Assembly (NCBI GenBank): GCA_038659295.1
Contig: JASNGC010000001.1
Span: forward strand, 248,001 to 312,000
Length of the DNA stretch: 64,000 nt
Direction: 5' to 3'
DNA from: Enterocytospora artemiae
Lineage: Eukaryota; Microsporidia
The notes below the pieces were generated by a model. It ran no database searches, had not been told where the DNA came from, and worked only from the letters and a program-made list of their open reading frames with translations. This document shows positions 26,667 through 37,165 of this stretch, piece after piece. The position numbers and the translations under genes were made by a program. The stretch's first letter is position 1. The number at the start of each line of letters is the position of its first letter.

Positions 26667-29303
26667 ATGGAAACCTCTATTGATTCACAAACAAATTCCA
26701 ACATCCTAATGAATGCTGTTGAGTTTAGAAAAAAGGCTGAGCAAATTCTTTATAATGCTTTGCAGCCAGATCAGAGTGTCAGAAAAATAGCTGAGGAGCA
26801 AATTAGCGTAGTAATTGCAACAGAATATCCTTTATTCATTTGTGTTTTTGGAGATATAATGCTAGATTTAGCAGTTATGCCGGGAATACGTAACTTGGCT
26901 TCAATTGTACTGAAAAATACATTTCATTCTAAATCCAAAAGTTTGAAATTATCATATCAGGAGAAATGGATTACTTGCCCTGAAGCACCAAAGGAGGCGT
27001 TTAGAAATCTGTTACAGGCAAATCTAAACTCCAAAAACAAATCCGTTTTGAATTCTATATGTACCTTATTGGGTTCTATAGCAAGAATTGAAATAATTCA
27101 TGAGATTAACAGAAACATAAAAAATAATCTGAATATTAAGGATCGGGAGGATATTTCCAATAGTTTTTTTATCGATATGTACAAAGGTGTAGGAAACTTG
27201 GAATATGCTGTAGGAATTCTCAATGCAGTAGCAGCTGCCACAGGACAGCTGTATGACGAAACAAACTACTCATTTAAAAACACAGATACTGTAATATACA
27301 AAATTTGCACCTACTATCTGGATAATCCATGTTGTCCCGCCGAAGTTATGACTGCTGCTTTGGATTGTACGGCTATTTCCTTGGAAATATTCTCTCGGAT
27401 ACTCAGGCAACGTGAAGAACAAATGTCTTTTACATGGTCACTTCTTAAGTTATCTGAAGAAACCCAAGATTACAATATTAAAAAGCTGGTATTAAACGTC
27501 GTTAATATTTTTGTAGAGACATGTACCGAATATATTGATCCTGTACTGCCTGAAATTGTGAAATTCTACAATGGCATTGCTACACAACAAAACCCTGTTT
27601 GTATCATGCAGATCTGTGAATTTTGGAGTATACTGACAGATGCTGAAGATTTCAGAACAGAAAGGTTTTCTTCGATGGTTTTCCAAAATTATCCTGTATT
27701 CTTGCCGCTTTTACTCCGTTCACTAACTAATGAGGAAGTTTTTGTCACCGAATGGACTGACCACAAAGCTTGTTCTGCGCTTCTTGTTTCATTGACAGCC
27801 CAATTCGGAGATGTAATATTAAATAATGAAATAACTCAACACTTTATCATCACTAAATTGAATTCACAGGATTCTAGTCAGCGTTCCATAGGTGCAATAG
27901 CTTTAGGCAGTACTTGCTCTAAAAATTGTTCGGACTTCTTGTGTAAGTCTTTAAGTGTTTTAATCCGTGATTTCACTCAGGAATCTGCATCAAATGAACT
28001 CTTGTATGCTATAGCCAGAGTTTGCGAGGTGGATCTCGATGTAACAATGAGTAATGAGAATCCCATCTCGTTTTCCAACTTTGGTGGCCATAAGGATGGT
28101 GCATTTTTATCACGAATTGTTAAGACGTGTGGGGAATTGATATCGAATGATTCCGATCTCACGGAAAATGCAATTTGGATTTTTTATGCAATCTTTTCAT
28201 CTGCTAAATGCTCAGCAGAAACGCATCAGATTGTTAGATATCACTTTAATGACATTGTCTTGGTTTTAGTTTCAAAGATGAATAATATTGATTCTTCTGA
28301 TTTTTCCATTCGGAATGCACTAAATACAACTCTTACTGAAGCTATGAAACACTGTAATGATTTAGAATTACTTGGAAAGCTCATGTCATATTGTTATTCC
28401 AAAATGCATGAGGTTTTAACCAAAATATATTCCGTCGATTTTGAGGAGATGCTTATCCTAGAAGATGTATTGTCGGGCTTTATTGCTCTGCAGTCTGAAG
28501 TATTATATTCAATAAAAAGAAATATTGCACTTGATGCAAATTCCCTGGAAAAACAGCAAAAGCCAGTCTTTGATTCGATTTCAATGGAAAATGCATTCTC
28601 AGCATTTCTGGAGCTTCCTTCCAGCACAATCAAAGGTGAAGTGTTTATAGCTGTTTCCAAGTTAATTGATGAATGTAGTGAATTATTTTTGGAAAAGATG
28701 TTGAATTCTGTTCTAGAAGCTCTGCAAAAGAAAGATCGGTTTTTAACGCACTCTGCTTTAAATTTATTGTGTGATATTGCAACTAAAATGGATCTGGGGT
28801 TCGGGGATCATTTGATAAAAGTTGTTCCTGCATTGGTTGATACAATTACGAATACCTCTACTTCACTTTCGTTTAAAGCAAATGTCATGGAGTCGTTTGG
28901 TACAATTGCCCTTGTCTGTGGAAATAGATTCAATACATATGTTGAAATGGCTGTTGTTCTTTTTAGCAAAATAAATAATCTGGATCGCTCCTCCGATGAT
29001 GAGAAGCATATTGATAGGCTCTATGCATCAATCCTCAAATTGATGAGTTGCATTGTGGTTGGATGTGGTGATTCAATAGAAATGAGAAACCATCTTCCCC
29101 AAATTGCCAATGAGCTTTATACAGCGATGTCAAAGAGCCAGGGGTGTGATAAGGAAATTATCGAACTATTAACAGATTTGACGAGAACATATAAATTCAA
29201 AGAGCTACGTGGCAATTGGGTTAAGGAATATTTATCCAAAATTATGGCTAATGGAGACAATTCTTTGAGGGCTGAAGCGTCTAAAGTCTACAACTATCTT
29301 TAA
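26667..29303 (+). CDS. KAP95: Importin subunit beta-1 (karyopherin KAP95)
   Basis: This is the nuclear import receptor that carries importin-alpha bound cargo through the nuclear pore and releases it on RanGTP. The protein is a chain of HEAT repeats. The N terminus is diagnostic: LYNALQPDQSVRKIAEEQI, then YPLFICVFGDIML, IRNLASIVLKNTFHSK, and YQEKWITCPEAPKEAFRNLL. Later segments such as VMESFGTIALVCGNRFNTYVE correspond to conserved repeats near the C-terminal half. The length of 878 residues matches yeast Kap95 (861). The start has TATCCCTTA before the ATG. Confidence 0.92.
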   Translation: METSIDSQTNSNILMNAVEFRKKAEQILYNALQPDQSVRKIAEEQISVVIATEYPLFICVFGDIMLDLAVMPGIRNLASIVLKNTFHSKSKSLKLSYQEKWITCPEAPKEAFRNLLQANLNSKNKSVLNSICTLLGSIARIEIIHEINRNIKNNLNIKDREDISNSFFIDMYKGVGNLEYAVGILNAVAAATGQLYDETNYSFKNTDTVIYKICTYYLDNPCCPAEVMTAALDCTAISLEIFSRILRQREEQMSFTWSLLKLSEETQDYNIKKLVLNVVNIFVETCTEYIDPVLPEIVKFYNGIATQQNPVCIMQICEFWSILTDAEDFRTERFSSMVFQNYPVFLPLLLRSLTNEEVFVTEWTDHKACSALLVSLTAQFGDVILNNEITQHFIITKLNSQDSSQRSIGAIALGSTCSKNCSDFLCKSLSVLIRDFTQESASNELLYAIARVCEVDLDVTMSNENPISFSNFGGHKDGAFLSRIVKTCGELISNDSDLTENAIWIFYAIFSSAKCSAETHQIVRYHFNDIVLVLVSKMNNIDSSDFSIRNALNTTLTEAMKHCNDLELLGKLMSYCYSKMHEVLTKIYSVDFEEMLILEDVLSGFIALQSEVLYSIKRNIALDANSLEKQQKPVFDSISMENAFSAFLELPSSTIKGEVFIAVSKLIDECSELFLEKMLNSVLEALQKKDRFLTHSALNLLCDIATKMDLGFGDHLIKVVPALVDTITNTSTSLSFKANVMESFGTIALVCGNRFNTYVEMAVVLFSKINNLDRSSDDEKHIDRLYASILKLMSCIVVGCGDSIEMRNHLPQIANELYTAMSKSQGCDKEIIELLTDLTRTYKFKELRGNWVKEYLSKIMANGDNSLRAEASKVYNYL

Positions 29304-29504
29304 ATTTTGTTTTGAGAAATAATTCAATTATTAATAAATTTACAGCAATACAAAAACTTTCTTTAGTATGCTTAGGAATTGTTCCAAAAGATTGATGCAA
29401 GCAAATGGGGTAAGTTTCAGACAAATTTAAAAAACATATTCGATTTCTGTAACAAATTTCAAGCTCTTTAAATTTCTTTTCTAAAGATCCTTAGCCCTTA
29501 TTTT

Positions 29505-32228
29505 ATGAGAGTAGATCTAAATAGTTCCAATAGTATGCTTATGTCCAATATTCCACAATTGGAAACAGAATGCTATAAAAGCAACATTTCAGAACGAATA
29601 TTCAAGCCAAAAAAGTATGCATTTGGTTATATTTTTACCCAAGCCTATAAACATCCACTATTATCGCCTCCCATCCAATATTCTTTCCATCATACACCCT
29701 TGTTTTTTGACTGTCAAATATTTGATAATTATTATGTTTACCATAAGGATCAACTCATCCTTCCCAGCAAGAAAAACTCCATAACTTCCTTATTTTGTCA
29801 GTTTTCAGGTGTTGTTGAGTTGCGAAAAGATGTAAGGATTGTTCCAAAGTTCGTCCAAAATTCTACAGATAGAAAAAGTCACAGATTAACTTTAAATCAC
29901 AGGCATAACAATACACATGGCCACTTTCTATCATTGAATTGTACCTCCACAAGCTATTGTAAATATAACCGACCTACTAAATTAGCCACTAGTACCTTAA
30001 TTGATTATTGGAAAAAGATTTGGGTTTTTCCAAATTTTTATCTGCTATCAACCTCTTTAGAGAGACTTACGATTAAAAACATCCGAATTAGACGAGTAGA
30101 TCTTCGTATATTAACATCTCTAAAGTATGTTCAAATAACAAACTGTAGGCTAAAAAGGTTTCTCGTTGCAGGGTCACTAGAATATTGCAATTTAAACAAT
30201 AATAAACTGAATGGGCACTATCAGACAACTAAAAGTGGAATTAAGGCACTGGATAATAATGAAGGTAAGGTTTTTGGAATCAAATCAAAAGTGCTTATTT
30301 TATCACACAACAGAATTGAATCATTCCAGAGTGATTTTTTTTATAAGTTTTTGAATTTATCTTATAATCCACTTAGAAAGTTCCATGGAGACGGTGAAAA
30401 TATAAATGTAGGGAAAACTAGAATTAAAAATAGGCTCTCCTTGAAATGCAAAATATTGAGAGCAAATTATGTCAAAACCTTAAGGTTAGGAGTGTGTGAG
30501 AATCTTACGTATCTTTCCGTGAATAGCTGCAATTTAAAAAAATTGAACATTAATGTCATTGGATCGAGATGCAATGATGGGAATGATACTTCTCATGCAG
30601 TGGAGAGTGGGAAAAGTGGATTTATTGATAAGCAACACGAAAGTATCCCAAAATGTCTCAATAAGCTCAAATATTTATTTGCCAAAAATAACAATCTGTG
30701 GAAAATTGGTAAGTTGAAAGATGTCAAGGTAGTAGACTTGTCGGGGAATTTTTTGAACAGAATTTATACAGAGAATGTGGAAGTTTTGGACGTGTCTAAA
30801 AATCATCTGTTTAAAATATCAATGAAGGGAAAGAAGTGTTTAAAAAAAATAAATGTCTCATTCAATTTATTAACTGAGGAAGAACTACTGAATGATGTCT
30901 TGATAGATCAGGATAATAGAACAGGTGAGTTGAAAAATAAGCTTGGATATCATCATTATTTTGATCTGAATGATACTAGCTCACTAAGTATGGGAAATAA
31001 CTTATTGTATAATGGAGCTGAGTGTTACATTGATCAAGTATCGTTAAAAATTATTTATGAAGGTATTTCAATGGTACTATATGTGACTGCAAAAACCCGC
31101 ATAAAGGTGGAATTGTTAGAGATTGTTGAAAATGTTTTACATAAAATACTTGCAAATGATAAATACCCAGATTGTAACAGTATCAATGATTGCTTTAATT
31201 TCTTTAGAGAATTTACCAGAATGGTATATGTGAGTGTATTATCAACAAGAAAATCAGTGTCATTTTGTATGATTATTGAGAAATATGTATTCGTACGAAC
31301 TTTTAACCAGCCCATTTTTATTATTACATTTACCAAGGTTATTAAAATTAGCACAGAGATAAAAATCGTGATGTTTAATAACATTCAAGAATGGCATATA
31401 ATTCCTGTGTTTTCAAAGTGTAAAAAAGGATCCCAAAAACGAGAATATAAGCTATCTAATGATTTTTCAAACTTGTGCGAAATTTTCACATTCTTAAATC
31501 ACAAATCACCACTTTCGCTGAAATTTACAATCTCAAATAGTTCAAAACACCTGCAGGAAACCGGCATTTTATCTGACTCTAAAGAAAACTTTGCGATTTT
31601 ATCCAAAAATATTAAGTCCATTCACTCTAAGGACTTTCACAAGAAGTTTAATCATATATTGACAGAAAATATGGATGATAGAAAAAACCACCGAGTAGTT
31701 GGTGATAACACCACCAGTGATTACAGCATGGTGGATGGCTTTGAGACTATTCAAAACCCGACATTTGCATTTTTGAAAATTAATCAGCACAATTTAAACA
31801 TTGATGATGTGATATTTTCAGAATGCATGAACATTATCAGAATTATTGATGTGTATGGCAAGATTTATAAGGGATACATAGTTGAAAAAAAGTCTACAAA
31901 CATTATTTTGGGATTTTCCACACCAATTTCTGCAGCTCGATGGGGAATGAAGGTTTTCAGTGTTTTCAAGGCCATGGGAATAGATGTATCTGTTGCAATA
32001 ACTCAAGAAACTGTGTTTAGAATAATAAATAACGGAAAAATTAAGTATACTGGGCCGGTTTTCTATAAACTTCAGAGAATGGCATTGTCTGGAATTGGAG
32101 TGTTTTGTTGTGAGTGTGTTCCGATTTACCATTCCAATATTGTTCTAGTTGATGAAGGAGAGAGAATACTAAAAGGCTATCAGCAAAATCACAGAATTTT
32201 CTCACTTAGATATTTTTCGGAAGTTTAA
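29505..32228 (+). CDS. LRR protein with degenerate fungal-type adenylate cyclase domain
   Basis: This 907-residue protein has the layout of fungal adenylate cyclase Cyr1 in shortened form. Irregular leucine-rich repeats fill about residues 185-460 (for example ILSHNRIES, LNLSYNPLRKF, VVDLSGNFLNRIY, VLDVSKNHLFKI). Residues 490-740 may be a decayed PP2C-like region. Residues 750-875 match the C-terminal cyclase fold (GFSTPISAARWGMKVFSVFKA, GKIKYTGPVFYKLQRMALSGIG). The catalytic positions appear lost. Where active cyclases have F-T-D-I, this has FLKIN. Where they have E-G-D, it has KSTNI. The late N-x3-R pair has no clear equivalent in KLQRMAL. It is therefore probably a non-catalytic protein. 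A CCC run lies eight bases before the ATG. Confidence 0.72.
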   Translation: MRVDLNSSNSMLMSNIPQLETECYKSNISERIFKPKKYAFGYIFTQAYKHPLLSPPIQYSFHHTPLFFDCQIFDNYYVYHKDQLILPSKKNSITSLFCQFSGVVELRKDVRIVPKFVQNSTDRKSHRLTLNHRHNNTHGHFLSLNCTSTSYCKYNRPTKLATSTLIDYWKKIWVFPNFYLLSTSLERLTIKNIRIRRVDLRILTSLKYVQITNCRLKRFLVAGSLEYCNLNNNKLNGHYQTTKSGIKALDNNEGKVFGIKSKVLILSHNRIESFQSDFFYKFLNLSYNPLRKFHGDGENINVGKTRIKNRLSLKCKILRANYVKTLRLGVCENLTYLSVNSCNLKKLNINVIGSRCNDGNDTSHAVESGKSGFIDKQHESIPKCLNKLKYLFAKNNNLWKIGKLKDVKVVDLSGNFLNRIYTENVEVLDVSKNHLFKISMKGKKCLKKINVSFNLLTEEELLNDVLIDQDNRTGELKNKLGYHHYFDLNDTSSLSMGNNLLYNGAECYIDQVSLKIIYEGISMVLYVTAKTRIKVELLEIVENVLHKILANDKYPDCNSINDCFNFFREFTRMVYVSVLSTRKSVSFCMIIEKYVFVRTFNQPIFIITFTKVIKISTEIKIVMFNNIQEWHIIPVFSKCKKGSQKREYKLSNDFSNLCEIFTFLNHKSPLSLKFTISNSSKHLQETGILSDSKENFAILSKNIKSIHSKDFHKKFNHILTENMDDRKNHRVVGDNTTSDYSMVDGFETIQNPTFAFLKINQHNLNIDDVIFSECMNIIRIIDVYGKIYKGYIVEKKSTNIILGFSTPISAARWGMKVFSVFKAMGIDVSVAITQETVFRIINNGKIKYTGPVFYKLQRMALSGIGVFCCECVPIYHSNIVLVDEGERILKGYQQNHRIFSLRYFSEV

Positions 32229-32467
32229 GTTATTTTGTATAATGGATCAATGATACTGTATAGCAATTCATTTTTCCAACCTGAAAGCAAAAAATAGACA
32301 ACAATAGGAATCCATATTGTTTTTACGGTAATAGTTGCTAAATACAAAGTAGCATTTTTTGAACTTACTGAGATAAATACATGAGTTTCTTACCCAATAA
32401 AAAATCACTGTGTAAGTTACTTAGCTACCAATGTCTGCTCGTCTATAATGAACACAGTCCAATAAAT

Positions 32468-35026
32468 TTATACTTGTAATTTCGATAGTTTCTCTATAAA
32501 GCTGAATATCGAAGTTAGTGTACTTCCTATTGTCCGAGACTTGTCCTCACAAAGAAATTCCTGCAACCTTTCCGAAATGTCTCGATTTTGATCAAATTTA
32601 TCCACCAGTTCCTGTAATTTATTGGATGAGTAGCCAAAGAACGCTATAAACGATGATTGTTCAACCTCACTTAACCCGTTGAATTCATGGATACTATCTT
32701 TATATTTTTCGATTAATTTGTTTATTCTCACTCGGACATTAGTTAAATCTATTGTTTGATATTTCTCTAAACATTTAAATTCTTCAAATAAATTCTTACA
32801 ACTGATCCCATTCTCATTTAGGCTTTCTACTATCAGTGAAGACATATGATATCCTCCATGAGAGTAGCAAAGAAATATTCCTAAACTCTCAGGCTTAAAT
32901 CCTTCAGAAAATCTATTCTGGGTCGAATACTTATAATTTATGGAGTTTCCTATTTCTAACAATATTTTTATCGTATATCTTAGGTTTTTAGATTCAAAAA
33001 TCTTCTTCAGGACTTCATTAAAATCAAACATAAATGTCAATTCGGTGGAAATTTGTTCAAAAAACTCTCTTTCGAAAAGTAAAATCTGCAATTTCGGCTG
33101 AATATTTTGAATTGTCGAAATGAAAATCATTTTTTGTTCAATTTCTCCAAGATCTGAGAAGTCAGCACCGCCAAAGCACTTTTTTTCTGCTTCTGTTGGA
33201 AGTATACAAGATAAGTTCTTTAAATCTTGAGTGGAAAGGGTCCTCGGCCGTAAATTCATCACTTCTGAAATATGTTTACAACTGACGTATCTTAACTCTA
33301 AATGTTTTATGGCTAGCGACACTAAAAACAGCCTTTTTGAATCACAAATTGTGGGAATTTCCTTTTCCTGCCTAATTTCATCTTTTATATCACAACTTGG
33401 CAATTTACAAAACCTTTCCTCAATTTTTGGATAGTTGATGTTTACTTGTAAATCTTTAACTTTTTCAAATATTGTGCCCTCAGTTCCGAAAACTGCCAAC
33501 CAATGCAGTGGCTTGACAGATTCAACATTGGGTTTATTTGCCAATGGTTTGAGTTGTTTTCTTCTTAAGAAGGACATGTTTCTAACAGATGAATATGGCT
33601 TATTTTTTCGCAACTTTTCTGTGACAAAATCAACCTCCACAATATCAAAGGTTTGGTTTTGATGCAGCAGATTATTTGACAAATCATATGCATCTGTTGG
33701 TTTGACATCAAAGGTGGGTTTCTCTGCAGTAGTCGATTTAATCCCTGGAATTTGGACAGGATGTGCGGTATAGATTAGGTTCTTATACCCTCTTGACTCC
33801 AAGGATTTAATTAGATTTTCACATTCTTCGAATCCAAAGTTCATTTGTGCACAAAACTTAGCTATGGTTCTATTGTATGACAATTCTATTAATCTGTCAA
33901 AAAGCTGGGAATTGAAAGAGTTCGACATTTTAGACGAAATTGCTATCATATCGGCAATTAAATCCCGCTTCAGGGTGTATGGATTTGAAATGGACAAATC
34001 AGAGTTTGATACAAATATCAGATCCAGGCTGAAATCCTTACTGAAGTATTTGTAAATATCAGAAGAGGGGAAAAGAGTATCAATATCATATCTAGAAAAC
34101 CGATACAGTCCCTGTTCATAGAAAAGTGAGTTCAGTTGAATGTCAAATATATGGTATTTAGTTTTTTCCTTTTCGAAAAACAAAGACAGTTTGAAATCAT
34201 CAGTGAGAGTTTTATTTATCCCACTAAAAATGACAAAATCAGAGTCCTTATAATAACTTCCAGATTCAATAGTTGAACTGGAGTTCAAGGTATTGGGGTC
34301 ACCTTGTGATATTTCCAGGATAGGTTTGTAGATATCAGAGTCTATAATTGTTGGGATTGTTGTTATTATCAACTGATTTAAAATGAGTTGTGGAAATGAT
34401 TTTACATCTCCCAAAGAAATTAATTTATCAAAATACTTGGCATATAACTTAACACAGCTCATCTTTTTAAACGAAATATTCAGCAACTTTTGCTTCAATA
34501 CATGCATCAATGCACCTTCAGCAGAGTTGTGATATTTTGAATATGACAGAATTGCACATAAGAAGAATAATATCTCAGATTCGTTCCCAACACTAATTTC
34601 CAGGACTATTTTGTTTTTTTCATTGAGCATTAGCCAACAGTTGCTTGTTTGAACAATTTCGAGGCATTGCTTTATACTGAATTTAGCACTGGTGTAAATC
34701 TGAGATCTTTTGAACTGGTTTGAAATATAGTTTTTGGTAAATGAATAGACTAAACATTGATCTTCATATGTATTTGAAATAAATTGCACAACCTTTTCTA
34801 TGTTATTAGCCCTTTCGTTGTCATTTGAACATTCGTAGATGATCTTTATCCTATCATTGATGTCTTCTATAAGAAGTCCCTGATGATGTTTATTGGTTTC
34901 ACCATGATAAATGTGGTTAGATTCAATCACTAATGGTTGTAAGGAGTACTCAGTGGCCTTTGAAAGTTCCTGAATTTTCTGAAATATTTTAGATGAAAGA
35001 TTTAAACCATTACTACCTTTAGACAT
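32468..35026 (-). CDS. Formin (FH2 actin nucleator) lacking an FH1 region
   Basis: Formins nucleate and elongate unbranched actin filaments. The FH2 domain covers about residues 500-850. It opens KPLHWLAVFGTEGTIFEKV, continues through LSCILPTEAEKKCF and LGEIEQKMIFISTIQNI, and has the closing block KILLEIGNSINYKY. The N-terminal 400 residues are helical and could be the armadillo-type FH3/GBD regulatory part. The linker between them lacks the proline stretches of FH1 that bind profilin-actin. The start ATG at 35026 lacks a nearby CCC. The length of 852 residues is short for a fungal formin (about 1400-1950). Confidence 0.85.
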   Translation of the reverse strand: MSKGSNGLNLSSKIFQKIQELSKATEYSLQPLVIESNHIYHGETNKHHQGLLIEDINDRIKIIYECSNDNERANNIEKVVQFISNTYEDQCLVYSFTKNYISNQFKRSQIYTSAKFSIKQCLEIVQTSNCWLMLNEKNKIVLEISVGNESEILFFLCAILSYSKYHNSAEGALMHVLKQKLLNISFKKMSCVKLYAKYFDKLISLGDVKSFPQLILNQLIITTIPTIIDSDIYKPILEISQGDPNTLNSSSTIESGSYYKDSDFVIFSGINKTLTDDFKLSLFFEKEKTKYHIFDIQLNSLFYEQGLYRFSRYDIDTLFPSSDIYKYFSKDFSLDLIFVSNSDLSISNPYTLKRDLIADMIAISSKMSNSFNSQLFDRLIELSYNRTIAKFCAQMNFGFEECENLIKSLESRGYKNLIYTAHPVQIPGIKSTTAEKPTFDVKPTDAYDLSNNLLHQNQTFDIVEVDFVTEKLRKNKPYSSVRNMSFLRRKQLKPLANKPNVESVKPLHWLAVFGTEGTIFEKVKDLQVNINYPKIEERFCKLPSCDIKDEIRQEKEIPTICDSKRLFLVSLAIKHLELRYVSCKHISEVMNLRPRTLSTQDLKNLSCILPTEAEKKCFGGADFSDLGEIEQKMIFISTIQNIQPKLQILLFEREFFEQISTELTFMFDFNEVLKKIFESKNLRYTIKILLEIGNSINYKYSTQNRFSEGFKPESLGIFLCYSHGGYHMSSLIVESLNENGISCKNLFEEFKCLEKYQTIDLTNVRVRINKLIEKYKDSIHEFNGLSEVEQSSFIAFFGYSSNKLQELVDKFDQNRDISERLQEFLCEDKSRTIGSTLTSIFSFIEKLSKLQV

Positions 35027-35781
35027 ACCTCAGCTTATTAATAGGAGATAGTTATTTTTAAACTGTTTTGTTAATGTTTCAAGATTTTATTGGTCAAGAC
35101 ATTTGAAAATCCTAATGCATGTAAAAGACCCTTGTTTTGTAAAATAAGCAACTCAACAATAGTGACTTAATGATATAACTTACAGTACATACTTTATCAG
35201 TTCTACTTATCGAACGTTAAAAAATAGCTCGTATTCAAAAAAAGAACAGAATAACTCAGGCAAATGCCTGCATGGTCAACTTAAGAAAACATCCTATTAA
35301 AATGTGTCTCCTAGAACTCTAGAGTCTAGAAGTGTTTGCTAGCTAATTTTGACTCACTTACTATAAAGCACAGAGCTTCGAATTATCATGGGTCAAAGAT
35401 TTTCAAAAATCTAATATTTGAAATTTCTGAAAAAAGGAAGGAAATCAAAAGCAATATACTCAAAAAATGTGGAAACCACGAACAAGTCATTGAACAGTAC
35501 GTTTTTTATTTGTCCTATACCCGGAAAAAAAATAGTGTATCTCCACCAGTCTTGTTAGATCAGCATATATTCAGATAATCTATTAAACATAGTGGAGGTC
35601 CCAGTAAATATCGAGACTCCTATTGCATTTTGTCGAATGGATTTTATGAATAAGAATGATTTCTGACTGTCTGTAGCAATATCAACAAATATCTTTTCAA
35701 TGGACAATAAATAAAATCCTTCCTGCAAAAGTTTGTCGGACCATCACTATTCAAACAGTCATTTATCTGTAAATCTTAGAA
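35027..35781. other. Longest gene-free stretch in the window
   Basis: 755 bases without a supported gene. One open frame (35336-35578, plus strand) has only a TTG start and no homology that I can see. A nearly perfect palindrome built on CTAGA/TCTAG lies at 35311-35329. A small unrecognised RNA gene remains possible, but I find no tRNA A/B boxes. Confidence 0.4.
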
Positions 35782-36831
35782 TTAAAATAATTGCTTATAA
35801 ATAGCATATATTTTTAAGGTGATCAGAATCATAACCATCAAGGGGAAAATATATAAGGGAATCGCATATTTTGTCGAAATAAATATGACTTCTACAACAT
35901 CAAATGCCTTTTTGGGACTAACTTGATCAAGCAGTTGCTTAAATTGTTCATAATTCGTAACTTTCTCATTCATCTGTGTTTTGAACTCCTCTATAACTTT
36001 ATCTTTCTTTGCAAATATCCTATAGAGAAAATCTGAATCACTTTCTGTTTGTTCTTCAATTTCCAATATCATTATCTGGGTTATTTTGATTTTATCCGTT
36101 AAAAGAACCTGCAATGGACCTGCCCTATCACCTATTGCAAAGTGATAGGGATTTAGCAAAATTGTCATACTTACCATTTTATCAAATCTCAAAATCTCCT
36201 TTATACAATTGAATCCTGCAATTCTAGGTAATAAAACATTTTCTGGTACAAATGCTTCCCCATCAATTTTAATATTATTTTTCTCCGAAAATTCCTTGGA
36301 ACTTTTAATGGACTTATTATGCGGATATGTTCCCTCTGGATACATAAACAACACAAACTCATTCAACTTGTTCAGTTCGAGAGCCTTCTGCTCAATTATT
36401 TTTTTATCTGATTTTAAGCATCGGTTCAACAGAATATGACCAAATGCTCGAACCCCATACCCAAAAAAAGGGATCTTCCCTAATTCCCTTTTCATTAACA
36501 AGCATAAATCACTCCACCTCCCAAGATGGTACATTAGTGCAAGCAAGTATATCCAGTCATAATCTGAGCAATGATTAGAAATAATAAAGGACTTTTTTGT
36601 GCGAATAATTCTAGAATCATATTTAATCCAAATAGGGCTTGAAAAGAAAGGTGCAGCTGCAGCCATTGTGGAGTGATACCAAAGAAATTTTTGTGATCTC
36701 ACAATTTTTTCATTTAGGCTAAGTATAGGATTGTATGCATTTATCATTAAGATACATATAATCAGCATTACCATAAAAATATAGAACGGCGCTATGAGAA
36801 TCAGCAAAAACCCTTTCTTTATGCATTTCAT
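35782..36831 (-). CDS. Membrane acyltransferase of the PlsC/LPLAT family
   Basis: This enzyme likely adds an acyl chain to a lysophospholipid, making phosphatidic acid or remodelling phosphatidylinositol. It has the catalytic H-x4-D box in SNHCSDYDWIYLLAL (H87, D92) and the substrate-binding PEGT at residues 165-168, with a conserved RWSDLCLLMKRELGKIPFFGYGVRAFGHI-type segment between them. An N-terminal hydrophobic segment (about 8-32) and a C-terminal pair (about 320-345) anchor it in the ER. The overall form resembles the LCLAT1/yeast Cst26 group rather than short AGPATs. CCCC lies seven bases before the ATG. Confidence 0.85.
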   Translation of the reverse strand: MKCIKKGFLLILIAPFYIFMVMLIICILMINAYNPILSLNEKIVRSQKFLWYHSTMAAAAPFFSSPIWIKYDSRIIRTKKSFIISNHCSDYDWIYLLALMYHLGRWSDLCLLMKRELGKIPFFGYGVRAFGHILLNRCLKSDKKIIEQKALELNKLNEFVLFMYPEGTYPHNKSIKSSKEFSEKNNIKIDGEAFVPENVLLPRIAGFNCIKEILRFDKMVSMTILLNPYHFAIGDRAGPLQVLLTDKIKITQIMILEIEEQTESDSDFLYRIFAKKDKVIEEFKTQMNEKVTNYEQFKQLLDQVSPKKAFDVVEVIFISTKYAIPLYIFPLMVMILITLKIYAIYKQLF

Positions 36832-37165
36832 ACTTTAGGGGAGAATTTTTGTTACAAACAAATACAAAACAAAATCAAGTCACTTGTTAAAAAACAATAA
36901 CAATTGGCCACACTTCCTCAAAACCAATAAAGGTCTCTCGGTTGATAATAAACATAATGAGTTGTTCTTAGTTTTAATAAAGCAATCATCAGTAACCATA
37001 CTGAAATATAAAGAGTTTGAGATACATATTTTACTAATGTTATACGTAAACCTTCTTGTTATCTGAGAAATAGCACTAGTTTAATAATCCGTGCAAAAGA
37101 GCACACATGGTTGCTTTTAAACATTAAAACATCTGTATCTTACAAACTATGTTTAATTTTGATTT
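36832..37165. other. Intergenic region, no gene seen
   Basis: 334 AT-rich bases between two genes on the minus strand. It holds the acyltransferase CCCC motif at 36838-36841. The open frame at 36884-37066 begins with TTG and has no support. Confidence 0.4.

Noticed and set aside
31055..31384. Antisense hydrophobic frame inside the LRR/cyclase-like gene
   Set aside because: Hydrophobicity comes from AT-rich sequence read on the wrong strand. No start signal is present.
35311..35329. Near-perfect palindrome CTAGA/TCTAG
   Set aside because: Too short and isolated to call a mobile element end, operator or terminator. Kept only as a remark.
35353..35392. Minus-strand CCC-ATG followed by a GTAAGT, possible short first exon with an intron
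   Set aside because: No acceptor leading into an open frame was found downstream, so a spliced gene is not supported.
35336..35578. 80-codon plus-strand frame in the long spacer
   Set aside because: It starts with TTG, has no internal ATG near its start, no C-run before it, and no recognisable motif.
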